A stretch of 64,000 nucleotides of DNA. Source: Crotophaga sulcirostris (lineage: Eukaryota; Chordata; Aves; Cuculiformes; Crotophagidae). Made by a program: the position numbers and the translations under genes. A model generated the notes under the pieces. The model saw only the letters and a program-made list of their open reading frames with translations. It did not search any database and was not told the origin of the DNA. Below, in pieces: positions 37,501 to 49,232 of the stretch (position 1 is the first letter of the stretch; each line of letters opens with the position of its first letter). The stretch covers positions 266,348 through 330,347 of the forward strand of contig VYZB01000122.1 of NCBI GenBank assembly GCA_013397455.1. The letters are read 5' to 3'.

Positions 37501-40500
37501 TAGTTTTCGTTCTTGAGTATATCTTGTGCATAATTGTAATGGGAGGATACAGGTTGAAGTTCTGATTGTTGATAAGAGTGAGGAAAATACTCTGGAGTGA
37601 AAATACTCAGTCACTTGCAGTGATACAAGGTTTACATAGCCATCAGATTAAAGAAAATCGAAATCATAACATTCAATGCGACTGAATCATCATTATCTAA
37701 ATTAAATGTACCCATTTGAGGGCTTAAAGCTTATTTCTACACAACTTACAGTTATAGTAAACATAAAACCATAAGCAATACACATTTTTAAAAACTACAA
37801 ATACATTTTTGAAGTCAAAACAGATATGAGATTTGTATCACTGTATCAGAATTCCTAATATAAAATATGCATTCATCTTTGTAACGACTCTGCAAGATTT
37901 TAGAAAATGTCCTCCATTATATGAAAGGAGATTTCAAATCCCCAAATGGTAAAGAGGTGGTCAGACTAGAACATATTAATACAGTATTCCCACAGTCCTT
38001 ACTTTGTAGTCATTTCTTCATTTAAAGCTCAAGTACTGTGCATAAAATTTTGCCTGCAGCCACTTTAGTCCTCCATTCTGCTCTCAGATTTGTAGAAGGA
38101 ATTATCTTTCTTTTTCATTTACAAGGCCAGCAACATAGATGGTTCTACTGAAAGAACTGATCTCAAAAGAAAACTAGCTCATCCTGCGCATGACGAGCTA
38201 GGACATGATAAGTAGAAGTAGGGCGAACAAAAAAATGTAATGGACAGAATAACAAATTTCAATGAGCATCATTTTCCCCGATACCAAACTAAAACCTGCA
38301 TTACCAACAGGATGACAGGATGGCAAATTACAGAAACCCTTAAGGAATCACCCCTAGCTCTTACTTATACTTTATGTCACTAGATACATTTACTGAGATG
38401 TTACACATCCAATCTTCTGACACCTATAACCATTCACTTCAGTCTGTCACAAACAATTTTGTGCAGACATAAATATGACTCCTAGTTGTGAAGGGCACAG
38501 TCAAATCCCTTTAATATCTTCTGGCAAGAATCTGCTTGAGGCACTAGGGAGCATTTTATCATGTCTATCACTGTGTCATAATAAGTAAGTATTGAAGTAA
38601 TTTTAGTAGTCTACAATAATCATACCCATATACAAGTGAGTATCTCAAAGAGCAAAAAAAAAAAAGACGTAAAAATATATTCAAGCTTTGTGCTACCTCT
38701 GATGTACTTCCTGGGAAACATATTTCCTAAATGGAACATGATTTAGGCCCTTATCTCTTTAAAATTTTTCCACATTTCACATCAGTGAATGAAAATGTAT
38801 GTATGTTGAGGACTACAAATTTCCAGGACACAAAATTCTCAGAACTCCTTCCGATTAACAGCCAGGTGGAGGCCCTTTGTCCCACTACCTCAACATGTAC
38901 CACAGTAAGTCAGGGTTAGCTCGGAACAATTTTGCAGAAACAGTAAAAGTTGTTGGAATGAAAAAAAAAAAAAAAAGCACCTCTACATCCTTCTGTATTG
39001 CATAGGTGACCCTGATTTGTCACTGCAACTGTTTGTATTTATGTAAAGTTAGAAATTTAGTATAGATAGGATTAATTAAACACCTGGTAGCATCACATAA
39101 CCATTTTGAGTAAAATGGCAGAGCCAATCATTACTCTTCAAATTAAATTAAACACTAATTTATTGAAATAAGAGTATATTTGAAAGACTGTGCATAGTAG
39201 GACTTCTCATTTTATAAAAAAGAACAAAATAAACCCACCTGTAGTCTACTGGTTATAATTAATTTTTGTCACAGACAGCGTTAATGAAGTTTGTCTTCTT
39301 TGGAAGCTGTCAGTAAGTGAGGCTGTTCTGCTTCCCTAGAGTTACAATTTTAGATCTTCACCTCACAAAGAAAACTGACAGTTTGAGACCCATTCCTTTT
39401 GCCAAACACAACTTTCCCAAGCCTGTTCACACTGTATTCCTTGTGAACCAGCTGCCAATGGGCTGCATTTAACACCATGTACTCTCTCTTAAAGGCTAAA
39501 AATTGATGGCAAGCAAATGAGTGGTTGGCAGGTACACAGGTTTGCAATTTGTGGCCAACAGAGCATTCACATCTGTATCTAATTATGGAATGGAATAGCA
39601 AAAATTTTAGTTTTATCAGTGAATCATTAGCAGAGCCTAGCACACATGCTACAGTGTTCTTTAAATTAAATACCAAACCATAGAACCAAAGAAAAATGTA
39701 CCATTTTTCTCCTAATATATTCTTGCTACAGGCATCACTGCTGTCACTGGCTTGTAATAATATGTAGAAAATGAAGGAAGGATTGAGACATATTTTCCCC
39801 TTGTAATATAATTAAGAGAAGGTGCAAACACATGAGATTGAATATTTCAGCCAATTGATTTCTTGTTCTGTCACTTAAGCCAGAGGCATTTGACTGGATG
39901 GAATTTTTGTTTGGTTTTGTTGGAAATTGTTTTGTACAATGTTATTATTTACAACTAAGAAATGCAAAATTTAGAAGGCAAAATATTTAATCAATATCCT
40001 ATTAACAGGATTTGTAGATGCTGAAAATTCATTTTGTGACTGTATACAAGAGCAGCTTATCAAAGACATTCAAAATGATCTAATATATAAACAAGTCATT
40101 CACATTAGATTTCTCTGTAATATCGTTTTGTGAAACCACCTTCCGAAAAACGTAATACTTGTACCAAAATCCCTTGTATTTTAGAAATATTACTGAAGTA
40201 ACATTTGTAAGTATTTTAAGTTCAAATAAATTTAAAATGCTTTTAAAGAAATAAAAAAGCTATATTGAACAAAAAATAATTTCAAAACCACATATGTACA
40301 CTAAACTGGGCACTTCATTTTTCATACTATTCTGTGATCAAGTGCAATATGTTGTTCCCAGGTTATTTAAAGAAAATACTTTTAATACTTAAAGTCTATG
40401 ATTTTCTCTCAATACCCCTTCTTTTGCACTGTTTGAAAAAGCATTCAGTTATACCTTCAGCACAACTCAGATGAGCCTGTTTCTCATGACGTCAAAATGT

Positions 40501-40618
40501 AAAACCTTTCCGTGGCACAAGGTTCAAACAAGCAATCTGAGGCATCCTCTAAACTCTTTGGAAAGGTACCCTGCCTCTGTGCTTCAGCTCATTGCCCATT
40601 GGATGAGTACCATTAAAT
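34531..40618. other. Unique AT-rich non-coding DNA, no gene seen
   Basis: Six kilobases with no transposon I recognise. A purine-rich stretch (34533-34560) borders the CR1, and a 16-A run is at 38961-38976. The longest frame, 39350-39676 minus (108 codons), has eight cysteines but no domain I can name and no splice-site support. Confidence 0.55.
38961..38976. repeat. Poly(A) run, 16 nt
   Basis: A pure A run. No retrotransposon or processed transcript was recognised upstream of it. Confidence 0.85.
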
Positions 40619-40759
40619 GATACTGGAAGTATTTAAAAGATATGTAGATGTGGCACTTAGGGACAAGGTTTAGTGGTGAATTTGGCATTGTTAGGTTTAT
40701 GGTTGTACTCAAAAATCTTAAAAGTCTTTTCCAACCTAAATGATACTATGATTTTATAC
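40619..40759 (+). mobile_element. CR1 LINE 3' fragment, plus strand (ATTCTATG 3' type)
   Basis: A short plus-strand tail. It runs from GGAAGTATTTAAAAG through ACAAGGTTTAGTGGTGAA and GGCATTGTTAGG to GTCTTTTCCAACC, ending in degenerate ATGATACTATGATTTT octamers. The family text is GATTCTATGATTCTA, so the tail has mutated. It shows the same subfamily features as the minus-strand copies at 44828 and 60621. Confidence 0.92.
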
Positions 40760-41939
40760 TTTGGTGGCAAAGATGACTAAAGGATTAATAGCTTATAATT
40801 TAAAAACTATCATACTTTGCAAATAATTATAAATATGACCTTTACTTCCCAATTACAAGAACTGACTATTTTAATGCTTAAAATACACAGGTTAATTTCC
40901 AAATGCTCATGGATGTTTCCAGAAGCCACATCACATCTTAGAAAAGCCCTTCCCAGACAAGACATTTCCCTTCCTGTTTGCAGTTACAATGCATCCTTGG
41001 TTAAAGGCACCCACTGCTTATGTTGAGAAATAATGCTAGGAAAGTGCTGTAAGTATGTACCTATGTTTAGATATTTCTTTCCAATTGTGTAAAGCTGTTT
41101 GACCTCCTACTTTCTCCCTTTCCTGTCTGCTTTTTGCTCACCTTGACACCCTGTGGCTATCCTCCCCTCCTGCACCTCATCCTGTTGTCTTCATCCTAGT
41201 TCAGTTTTATTTACTGTTGAGTATGTTGTTGTGAGTTTTTCCTAGTCTTTCCTCCTAATTTCTTCCCTCTTCCTTCGAAAGGAGCCAGTATTCTCTCCTT
41301 TTTCCTGCCTTGGACAGCTCCCTGGACTTTTTCTGCAGTGCCACTGAATCGCCGCAGGGAGAGGGCTGCAGCTACACGTACTCTTCTGAATGCTGCCAGC
41401 AAACGCTCCATAGGTCATTAGGGATTCACAGACCATCGTTTGACAACTGGTAAGCAATTACTGCTGTCCATGCTATTTATTGTCTAGGGAAAATCACTCT
41501 AAGAAAAGCAATTTAAGACATTTTTTAAAAAGACGAGTAGCCAACTGGGTGTGCACTATTTAAATCTAACATAAAACCTGCTAATTCACTCAAATAAGTG
41601 GTTCCCCCATTTTAAGCTGATCACTAGCTTTATGGATTTCTAAAAAAATTGGTTTTCCTTTCTTTTTACTAACATACTGAGTGCAGGCACCCAGTTTGGG
41701 ACACAACCGGTTCTCTCCAGCTCCAACAGTCCCAGTGCAGGGCACAGCTGAGCCCCTCAGCCATGGGTAGACACCTCGGGGAAAGCCGGGGTCACAAAAA
41801 GACAGCTGCCTGGCAGCCAGGAAGCCTGCAAGAAACAGGAGGAGGGGAACAGGCTTCCAGGTGCCCCAGCAGGGATTCCCCTGGAGAGACCCCAGTGGGG
41901 CAGGTGTTGCCCTTCAGTCCTGGGAAGGACTTTCATGTT
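40760..41939. other. Non-coding DNA with two GC-richer patches
   Basis: No gene recognised. 41160-41457 and 41690-41939 are clearly richer in G and C than the surrounding DNA, and the second directly abuts the 3' end of the CR1 at 41940. Open frames of 66-80 codons here follow from the composition and have no family resemblance. On the minus strand 41160-41457 has an AATAAA (about 41206-41213) downstream of a GC-rich stretch, which could fit an old LTR, but I could not match it to a known one. Confidence 0.45.
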
Positions 41940-43138
41940 AGAATCATAGAGTCATCCTGTTGGAAAAGACCTTTGAGATCATCGAGTCCAACCATCCCTG
42001 TCTAATTACAAAACCATGTCCCTGAGGAACTCATCTAACTGTCTTTTAAACACCACCAGGGATGGTGACTCAACCACCTCCCTGGGCAGACTCTGCCAGT
42101 GCCTGACCACCCTTTTAGTAAAGAAATTTTTTGTAATGTCTAGTCTGCACCTCCCCTGGTAAAACTTATGGCCATTTCGCTTCGTCCTATCACCTGTCAT
42201 TTGGGAGAAGAGACCAACACTCACCTTGCCACAACCTTCTTTCAGGTAGTTGTAGACAGTGAGAGGTCTCCCCTCAGCCTTCTCTTCTCTAGGCTAAACA
42301 AACCCAGTTCCCTCAGGCACTCCTCATAAGACTTGTTCTCCAGCCCCTTCACCAGCCTTCTTGCCCTTTTCTGGATGCATTCCAGCATCTCCATGTCCTC
42401 CTTGTAGTGAGGGGCCCAGACCTGAACACAGTACTGGAGGTGTGGCCTCACCAGTGCTGAGTACAAGGGCACAATCACTTCCCTGGTCCTGCTGGCCACG
42501 CTGTTTCTGATACAGGCCAAGATGCCATTGACCTTCTTGGCCACCTGGGCACACTGCTGGCTCATATTCAGCCGGGGGTCAACCAACATCCCCAGGTTCT
42601 TCTCTGCCAGGCGGCTCTCCAACCGTTCTCCCTAAGGCCTATAATGCTACCTGGGGTCATTGTGTCCCAAGTGCAGGACTTGACCCTTGGCCTTGTTGAA
42701 CTACATCCCATTGGTTACAGTCCATCAATCCAGCCTGTCCAGATCTCTCTGTAGAGCCTCCCTTCCTTCAAGCAGATCAACACTACCACCCAGCTTAGTG
42801 TCATCACAAGCTTACTAAGGATGCACTCAATCCCCTTGTTCAGAGCGTTGGCAAAGATATTGAACAGGACTAGACCCAGCACCGAACCCTGGGGAACACG
42901 ACTTGTGACCGGCCTCTAACTGTATTTGACTCCATTTACCACCACTCTTTGGGCCCAACCACCCAGCCAGTTTTTTACCCAGCAGAGGGTGCACCTGTCC
43001 AGGCCAATGGCAGCCAGTTTCTCAAGCAGAATACGGTGTCAAGAGAAATGGTGTCAAAGGCTTTACCAAAGTCCAGGTACACTACATCTACAGCCTTTCC
43101 CTCATCCATTAAACAGGTAACCTTGTCACAGAAGGAGT
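41940..43138 (-). mobile_element. CR1 LINE, 1.2 kb, minus strand (ATTCTATG 3' type)
   Basis: The 3' end is at 41940 (TAGAATCATAGAGTCATC on the plus strand), followed by GTTGGAAAAGACCTTTGAG and ATCATCGAGTCCAACC. ORF2 extends right through the reverse-transcriptase region to about 43138, where the text CCTTGTCACAGAAGGAG stops matching. Coding remains at 42006-42224 and 42242-42622 are open but in different frames, and further upstream the frame is broken. It has the same type of 3' end as 53429 and resembles 44828 and 60621. Confidence 0.95.
42006..42622 (-). pseudogene. CR1 reverse-transcriptase C-terminal remnant
   Basis: Two minus-strand frames hold the end of CR1 ORF2. 42242-42622 (126 codons) contains [37 protein letters not shown] and [14 protein letters not shown], then [19 protein letters not shown] frame shift near 42230 moves the reading frame into 42006-42224, which has TKNFFTKRVVRHWQSLPREV. 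The motif A and C catalytic regions lie further right, outside these frames, in disrupted sequence. Non-functional. Confidence 0.9.
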
Positions 43139-44827
43139 TGTACTTGTTGTACTTGTATTGTTATAACTCCTAGCACAGCCATTGTACGGAGGCACCATGC
43201 AATGGTCTTAGCTTTGTCTAAGGGGAGTGACAGCCTTCCTTTCCTATCCCACTTTGCATAGGACATAATTAACGTTGTAAAATTATTTAAAGTAAAAACA
43301 AATCAACATTTGGCACAAAACATGCAGATATCACTGTGTAACAGGTTTTAAGAGTAATATTTCTACCCTGTCTAATCCCCATTTCAATTTTTAAATTCCC
43401 CATTCATTACTGTCCATGATGATAAAGGGAATTAGTGTTTCCTGATTAGTTTTCAGCTGTGAAGATGTGCGCTTCAATTTGGGGTAAAATTGGATAACTC
43501 ATTAGTCACACTGTTGAAAGTTCCAAGTCTATTATACCCCTTAAGCTATTTTCCCCAGAGAAATTTCTATCCTCCTAATTTGTAATGCCTGTAGCCAAAA
43601 TTATTAATATTCTCTGTGGTAATGTATAACATGTTGAGTTTATTTGTTTCTTTATTTGTTTGCTTTGTAAGGCATTGCTAACAAGTAGCTGAGGGTATTT
43701 GCACTTTTAGAATGATAAATATTTATTCTAAAAAACTTTTTTATAAGCTATGTTCATAAATTAAATGTGGAGGTAAATTTTTTAACCCCCACACGGGCTC
43801 TAACTGTAACCATTAGGCACCAATTAGGACTAAAAGCTCAGATTGGAAATAACTGGATTTACTCTGAAGTTTCAACTGTATTTTCATAGGTTTTATTGTA
43901 CATGCTCTACCATATTTAGCTTTATTTCTTGGAGACAATTCAGACCTTCAAAATCTTTCTGTATTATAGAATATCTATTTTATGACTCGGATGTGTTTAC
44001 CCAACTTAAAAAAATCAGCCAAAAATATTTCTAATTTCAATTAATTTATGGCAAAACCAAAGTCAGATTCTTAGGCAAACTCATCTTAACGGATCCCGAA
44101 CAATTTGATTGTTGGATTTAAAGAATTACAAAAATACTGTAATATTGATTATAATGTAGTGTAAGCCACAGAAACAATAAACCTATGAAAGTGCAATATT
44201 GTTGTTATTCTCATTAGAATTTTTATTTTATAAGACCTAAAATAAAGATGACTATTTGCATTTTGACATGTCTGATTGAAACATCTGCACATTTCCTATC
44301 ACTACAGGCCTTCTCTGCATGATGCCAGAAAACTGGAAGGTCCTAGAACAGGAGGTTCCTTGCAAATAACCTTCCACAGCCTGAGCCACATACCAGGAAC
44401 TGTAAGAAGAAAAGCAAGCACTTGTGTGTAACATTGCTAAACTGCAGCATAATTCATCCTGATAAGAAATTGACTATTAGAAAAATAGTATTCTAGAAAT
44501 GAAAAGAAAAACTATGGAACCCAAAAGCCAAAGAACTCCAGGCCTAAGGGTTTAACTGATTCTACTAAAAACCTCCTCACACATACAGAATACATTCTGC
44601 AGGTATCAAGACATGTAGAGCAAAATTATTTGGGATTACAATTTATAAATCATTTTCTCACACAAAGAGTCGGTTTGATTTAGAATGTCTTGCTCTTTCC
44701 TTCATGTTAATTTCACACTGCTTACAGTCCTGCGTAGGAATGGGTTTTGATAATTTAATTATGGACCACAAGGGTATGATAAAATGGCAAACTGAAGAAC
44801 TAATGCAATCATTCACTTTCCTTCATT
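43139..44827. other. Unique AT-rich non-coding DNA
   Basis: No gene or repeat recognised in about 1.7 kb. Frames do not exceed 63 codons outside the CR1 edge. Confidence 0.6.
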
Positions 44828-45295
44828 TCATAGAATCATTTAGTTAGGTAAAGTCGTTTAAGATCATCAAGTCCAATTTAACCTAACAGTGCCAAGTTCA
44901 CCACTAAACCATGTCCCTAAGCACCATATCTACACATTTTTTTAAATACCTCCATGGATGGCAACTCAACAATTTCCCTGGGCAGCCTATTCCAGTGCTT
45001 GATGACCCTTTTGATAAAGAGATTTTTCCTAGAATCCAGTTGAAACCTCCCCTGGTGCAACTTAAGGCCATTTCCTCTTGCCCTATCACTTGTTATTTGG
45101 GAAAAAAGACCAACACCCACGTCCCTACAGCCTCCTTTCTGGTAGTTGTGGAGAGCAATCAGGTCTCCCCTCAGCCTCCTTTTCTCCAGATTTCCCTCAG
45201 CCATCCCTCATAAGACTTGTGCTTTAGACCCTTCACCAGCTTCATTAATCTTACTTGGAAATGCTCAAGCACCTGAATGGCTTTCTTCTAGTGAG
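44828..45295 (-). mobile_element. CR1 LINE 3' fragment, minus strand (ATTCTATG 3' type)
   Basis: The 3' end at 44828 reads TCATAGAATCATTTAG on the plus strand. It continues with AGATCATCAAGTCCAA, TTCACCACTAAACCATGTCC and GGGCAGCCTATTCCAGTG. The coding tail is open on the minus strand at 44917-45204 and shows [12 protein letters not shown] and [14 protein letters not shown]. The 5' break is near 45295. It is more diverged than the copy at 33374. Confidence 0.93.
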
Positions 45296-48200
45296 TTTAC
45301 ATCAATTGATTGGAGAATGTGTTAGCACAAAGTCAGTAGGTGCTCAAGATTTTCAGCAGAAAAAAAAAACAGTCAAATAACATCAGTTTGTCTCATGTAC
45401 TTTTCAAATCTGCACTCTCTCCTCCAAATTAGCAACATATACAGGCAAATTTTAAATGTTGTATGTTCTTCTGAGGATCATAAAAATTATAAGATTCAGG
45501 CAAGATTTAACACGAACAAGTATCCATTGAAATTAGATCACATCAATACACAGGCACTGATATCTTTACATAATGTGCAGTGAGACAATAAATAGGGTCA
45601 TTTTTATAATGTAAATAATTCTAAGAAAGATCTCCTATGAATTAAAATTATGAAAAGTCATAATGTGATCTAGACTGTATGAATAAGTAATACAGGTAGC
45701 ATAAAAAATGAGTAGAAGCTCTTCTCAGTGATCCCAGCTGTAAAAGGAATTTGCAGAAAAGAGACACCAAAATGCTAATTGGAATAAGTTTGTCAACTTA
45801 GCCTGGATCGGTGTTTCATTTTGATATACAGAATTATAGAGCATTTCTCACTATTTTGATAATAGAAAGCTAACAAAGGGAAGTTTCCAACAAACACTTT
45901 CTAAGAAAGCATTTTGTGGGAAAAGGCTTTGCAAGGCTAATCACAAATACAAATTTGTTGCCACAGTCAAAGCCAGAGTAGTTCTGCAAAACCTCTCTGT
46001 GACACACTAGCAGTAGTGTTTCCACCAGTTTTACCCCTGTAACCTGACTTTCTGATACCATGGCTTCAGTAATACTGCATTGTCAGGTCTAGGACAAGAT
46101 GATGGCCCCCACTGGTATTTAAATAGGGTGCTTGTAAATGGAGCATGACTACCACTGCAGGAGTCTGTAACCTCCCTTAGCCTACCCTCAGTAGAATACC
46201 AAGCTCCTGAAAGGTAGAGATGATTTCCTAGGCATTTTATGACTAGGACAGTGGTTTACCTGTTGCAATTATAATACTGACCCACAAGGTATAGTTCACT
46301 GATTACCAATTACATTATATAGCGATAAACCTCTTCAGTCCTGATTCAATTTAAACTATGTGAATTGAACGGTTTTCTCCTCTGAAATCACCCACTCTAG
46401 ATGCTGCACTCCTCTACAATAAACTACGTGTGATCATAAAGAGTGATAATGTAGTGATATTATGACGTGAAGCCAGTTCAATTTCTGATATGGAAGCAAG
46501 TTATAAGCACTTGGGATCCTACATTCTAAAGAATGAAAAACATGAATGAGTGATCTGTCTTTCTCATGGACAGAGGGGACAAATCTTTGTAGATATTAGC
46601 GAGATATTCATCACAGAAACAGCATCAGTGTTCTCAGTGTAGCACATGGGGATGAATAGCCCTCCCAGTCCAGCTTGCTGCATCAAAAGGAATATCCACT
46701 GCATTTAAACAGAAGATGAAATGAACATTGCTGACAATATTCTTCCTCGGCTTGAAGCATTTATACATTTCACAGGAATCACAGGATTCATCTTTTGGAA
46801 GGCTTATGATCAAACTGCAATCTTAACTGTAGCAAACAGCCTTAATCTTTAGGTTAGCCTATGAAAATCTAAGAAATAAGAACTTTTTTTGAATCTTGTT
46901 TTCAGAATTCAGACTAAACAGTAGCAATCTCATTTCCTGTGTCAGACAGGTACAGATTTACTAGTGTGGAGGAAGAAGGGGGATGGCAAAGCTCATACCC
47001 TTGCTTACTAAAAGCCAATACAGCGTATAGCCTGTCACACAAGAGGAAGAGAGAGACTACACTGTCATCTTCTTGACTACATCCATAGCACGACGCACCA
47101 CAATAAAAACAGTGGAAAAATAACCTTTTTTTTTAGGGAGCCTTTACACTGATATCTTTTACTTATAGTACAATACTGAATACCAGATATTGTAAATTAC
47201 CTGAGTAGTTTTATTAAACGTAGTCTCCTTAATAGTTCTAATATGATGGGAAAACAACAGCTAAAACTAGTATTGTGAGGCTGCGATCCTGTCCTTCTAA
47301 GCAGTTTCAGATTCAGTTTAATTTTTTAGACTGTCTCTGTGGATCTTATCACATAAATTAACTATTTTTAAAATTTAATATTTCATGCAATCAACACTTG
47401 GAATTTAAAAGTCTCCCACAGGATTTCACTGTATCTTAATTGCAGTTCATTGCAACACAGACCTCACAAAAAAACCCAACTGTTTATTGTACAGTGTGAG
47501 AACTGAACAAAGAACCTGAAATCCTTATTCCGATAATAAAAAAGTGAAAAAGTCAGAACGACGAAACACTGAATAGTCTTTTCTTTTTCCTGTTGGAAAC
47601 ATTTTTATTGTAGCAGACATTAATTTTCACTTGTAAATTCTCTACATGATTACTTATCCGTTTCATAAGTTATTACATTGGACTCTTACTTATTCCATTC
47701 ATACAGTCAATCAGTAAGACTTATTCTTTGCCAACATATTGCAGTTTACTTAACAAATATTAATCAGTAGAAATCTACTCTGGTGAACGTATATTGTAGG
47801 TTAAATTATGTTGCACACTAATAGGGGAGAGTGAATAGGGAGGTGAATTTTATGTCTCTAGCATAATTTAACTTTATTAACCATATATCAAATCATATAA
47901 TGACAGAAAACACTTGTTAAATAGGAAAAGATCTACTTGGCATCATAATTACATTTTAGATATTGTTCCATTTAACTGTACTTCTGTACTGCACATCAGT
48001 TTCTGAATAAGGAAAAATCACTAGAATCAACTTTTTTTTTCCCCGCAAAGATCCTGCCAAATATTAGGTATTATTAAAATTTGAAGTAAGCAAATTAGTT
48101 TACTTTGTTAAAATGTGTTGTTACTTTTTAAGTCTTTGTCATTTAATTCACAACCAAAGAGAAAGCTTATAAGCCTCTCAAGGCTTAGCTAACACAATTT

Positions 48201-48449
48201 AGCTATGCCATTCTTTCTAACTAGTTATATCTTCTTCTGACAGTAACCACACTAATTTCAATGGAAGTTCTCAGAACACTTACAAGTAGTCAACACGAGT
48301 AATAGGAGCAGAATCACAAGCTTCTGTTGGAGAGGTGACATTTGTAACAGAGAACTTCCTGGCAACCAGAACTTCTCACTTCTTGAAATATTCTAGGAAT
48401 GTGGAACATTCAATGCTTTGCAAAAGACTTTGAATTTTCTTAGGATAAT
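45296..48449. other. Unique AT-rich non-coding DNA
   Basis: Three kilobases without a recognised gene or clear repeat. Frames are 63 codons or shorter. A CR1-tail-like phrase at 46774-46812 is too short to call. Confidence 0.55.
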
Positions 48450-49232
48450 TCTGGATGGAAGGCATCTCAGAAAGACTTCAGGCCAGCCTTTTACTTGAAG
48501 GAGGTCAGGTGTGATCAGGTTACAGAGGGCTTTACTCAATCAGGGCTTGAAAACTTTCAGGGTGAGAGAACACATGGCCCTGCTGGGAAACCTGTCATTG
48601 GTTAATATTTGACTGTCCTAGTGGCAAAAAGTTTCTCCTTGGATCCAGTTAGACCTTACTGTGTTAAATGTGTCTCATCCTCCCATGATACACTGCTATG
48701 AAGTGTCTGGCTATGTATTCTTGAGTGCCCTTTGTAGGTCATGGCACACTGCTGTTTGCATCCCTGAAAAGTCATCTCTTCTCCAGGCCAAGCAAGCCCT
48801 AGTCCCTCAGCCTCTCCTTATGGGGCACATGTCCTGGACTAGCCTAGCTGCCTAGAATTACTAGGGACCGTTGATGTCAGGGAGCACATCAGGGACCTGC
48901 TGATGTCTTCTCTGTATTTGGAGGCTCAAAATTGGATGTGGTATGCTAGATGTGCTGGGTGTAAGGGGGTAATCCCTCCCCTCAGTGTCCTGGCTGTGCC
49001 CCTGTGCACACCTCCCAGAGCACTGTTGGCTGGCTCTGCAGCCAGGGCGTACTGCTGGCTCCTGCTCAGTGTGTGTCTTCCAAAGGCCCCAGGTCCCTTC
49101 CTGCAGCATAGCCTGCAGCCAGGCGGACACACAGGGTCCTTCCTGCCTGCAACTTCATCCCTGTTAAGCTTTAAAAAGTTCCCCTTGGCCCACTCCTCCA
49201 GCCTGCGCAGATCCCTAAGGGTCACAGCACAA
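48450..49232 (-). mobile_element. Ancient CR1 LINE, heavily decayed, minus strand
   Basis: Despite heavy divergence the order of CR1 landmarks is kept on the plus strand: GGATGGAAGGCATCTCAG and AGGTCAGG near the 3' end, CAGGGCTTGAAAACTTTCAG, GTGGCAAAAAGTTTCTCCTT, CATCTCTTCTCCAGGC and CCCTAGTCCCTCAGCCTCTC. The minus frame at 48926-49225 preserves the skeleton of the reverse-transcriptase C-terminal region (LRRLEEWAKGNFLKLN at its start, a PAHLAYHIQF end where the family has RPHLEYCVQF). The 3' octamers are not recognisable. The degree of decay makes it the oldest CR1 in the window. Confidence 0.88.

Noticed and set aside
14100..38976. Poly(A) runs at 14100 and 38961 as tails of processed pseudogenes
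   Set aside because: No recognisable coding or mRNA-like sequence precedes them on the appropriate strand.
39350..39676. 108-codon cysteine-containing minus-strand frame
   Set aside because: The cysteine spacing matches no family I know, and no signal peptide or splice sites were seen.
46774..46812. CR1-tail-like phrase (AATCACAGGATTCATC then TTTTGGAAGG)
   Set aside because: The similarity is too short and no CR1 body follows on either side.
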